Shown piece after piece: positions 62,768 to 63,369 of a stretch of DNA of 63,369 nt. The notes under the pieces were generated by a model, which searched no databases, was not told the DNA's origin, and saw only the letters and a program-made list of their open reading frames with translations. Every line of letters begins with the position of its first letter. Position 1 is the stretch's first letter. The position numbers were made by a program, and so were the translations under genes. This DNA is from JBLHKS01 sp047620505 (GTDB lineage: Bacteria > Verrucomicrobiota > Verrucomicrobiia > Verrucomicrobiales > DEV007): NCBI GenBank assembly GCA_047620505.1, contig JBLHKS010000015.1:1-63369 (forward strand), written 5' to 3'.

Positions 62768-63369
62768 TCAAACCGTGCGGGCGTTCATCCGGGTTACCAC
62801 GGCTCCGTCTTCTTCAAACTGCTCGAAGTCTTGCTTACTCTCCTCAAGCCGAGCGGACCACTCGGCCGGATCACCGGAAGACGGCAGCGGTGCGGCGGGA
62901 GCAACTGGCTGTTGCGGTTGTTGAGGAGCTTGGGAGTAACCCTGATAGATTTCGTTTTCCGAAGGATTGAACGGCGAAGCGATTGGCGCGATCGGCTCAG
63001 CGGAAATGGCAGCTGGAATCTCTGGAACCTCAGCCGTGACTGGCGCGATTACTTGCTCTGGCCCGAGATCAACTTCTGCTACTGCCGGCATCGGAGCAGC
63101 GACGACCTCTTCAACTGGAGCAGGGGCGGCGGCGACCTCTTCAACCGGAGCAGGCGCGGCGACGACCTCTTCAACTGGAGCTGGCGCGGCGACGATTTCT
63201 TCAACCGGAGCTGGCGGAGCGACGAACTCTTCAACCGGAGCTGGCGCGGCGCCGATTTCTTCAACCGGAGCAGGCGCGGCGACGATTTCTTCAACCGGAG
63301 CTGGCGGAGCGACGAACTCTTCAACCGGAGCTGGCGGAGCGACGACCTCTTCAACCGGAGCTGGCGGAG
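62768..63369 (-). CDS. Ala/Pro/Val/Glu-rich repeat protein (partial, 5' end outside)
   Basis: About 200 codons are visible; the gene runs off the right edge. The visible N-terminal part is a tandem array of ten-residue units of the type APPAPVEE(V/F/I)V, at least nine in a row. A Pro/Ala-rich linker follows (IAPIASPFNPSENEIYQGYS and PQQPQQPVAPAAP), then an acidic end with EEDGAVVTRMNARTV. No catalytic motif is visible. Such Pro/Glu/Ala repeats usually form stiff linkers across the periplasm or cell wall. The full gene start is not in the window, so size and anchor are unknown. Confidence 0.7.
   Translation of the reverse strand, partial: PPAPVEEVVAPPAPVEEFVAPPAPVEEIVAAPAPVEEIGAAPAPVEEFVAPPAPVEEIVAAPAPVEEVVAAPAPVEEVAAAPAPVEEVVAAPMPAVAEVDLGPEQVIAPVTAEVPEIPAAISAEPIAPIASPFNPSENEIYQGYSQAPQQPQQPVAPAAPLPSSGDPAEWSARLEESKQDFEQFEEDGAVVTRMNARTV
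63095..63369 (-). repeat. 30-base in-frame tandem repeat
   Basis: Nine units of 30 bases follow one another (core CTCTTCAA on the plus strand at 63107, 63137 and every 30 bases to 63347), running to the window edge. Units differ by a few bases, mostly silent or swapping Val, Ile and Phe. It is coding and has no spacers. Confidence 0.9.

Noticed and set aside
63095..63369. 30-base tandem repeat as a CRISPR array
   Set aside because: Units are directly adjacent with no spacers and stay in a single coding frame.

Overview
The window looks like chromosomal DNA of a Verrucomicrobiota bacterium. The grounds are the gene mix rather than any marker gene: several sulfatases, a DUF1501 protein, twin-arginine Gfo/Idh/MocA oxidoreductases, an ECF sigma factor next to a membrane Ser/Thr kinase, a batABDE-type operon, and many secreted hydrolases with short signal peptides. 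No rRNA, tRNA, CRISPR array, insertion sequence or prophage was seen. Coding density is high, base composition is even and GC-rich, and genes sit on both strands in short operons. Few genes have a clear Shine-Dalgarno site, so several starts were set by homology.

Layout. 0.2-4.3 kb: glycerate kinase and fabD, converging on a methyltransferase, engB and an unknown gene. 4.3-10 kb: a secreted sulfatase fused to an alpha/beta hydrolase, divergent from guaB-guaA (GMP synthesis). 10.3-14.2 kb: a small STAS/SpoIIAA-like protein, then a minus-strand run dapB, GcvH-like protein, COG0523 GTPase, obg. 14.5-20.2 kb: a tiny Lys-rich protein, a serine hydrolase with a formylglycine-generating-enzyme-like lipoprotein, a eukaryote-type hisA, an oxidoreductase and a second sulfatase. 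20.2-23.4 kb: minus-strand trpA, toxin-antitoxin pair, dapF, dapA; the toxin-antitoxin pair lies between two copies of the 3' end of trpA. 23.5-33.4 kb: a His-rich lipoprotein, a Tat oxidoreductase, and a bat operon without moxR. 33.4-42.3 kb: aminotransferase, DUF1501 protein, divergent sigma factor, small lipoproteins, cyclophilin, glycosyltransferase operon. 42.4-49.6 kb: an HdrA-like Cys protein with a ferredoxin, an SMP-30 protein, a peptidase-amidotransferase fusion, a DUF116-polyprenyl synthase fusion and a Tat esterase. 49.7-63.4 kb: beta-lactamase-fold hydrolase, kinase and sigma factor pair, ABC-F ATPase, cNMP-binding protein, esterase, a large von Willebrand protein, L,D-transpeptidase, and a partial Ala/Pro-rich repeat protein running off the right edge.

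The strongest unexplained signal is a short palindrome, AGCAGCTGCT (usually CAGCAGCTGCTG), found 39 times, about once per 1.6 kb. By simple base-composition arithmetic far less than one copy is expected. It occurs in genes on both strands, in all three reading frames (as Gln-Gln-Leu-Leu, Ala-Ala-Ala or Ser-Ser-Cys) and twice between genes. It therefore looks like a DNA-level signal rather than a protein motif. The second notable structure is a 580-bp insert carrying only a ParE-like toxin and its antitoxin, bounded by 30-bp direct repeats that copy the end of trpA and leave trpA intact.
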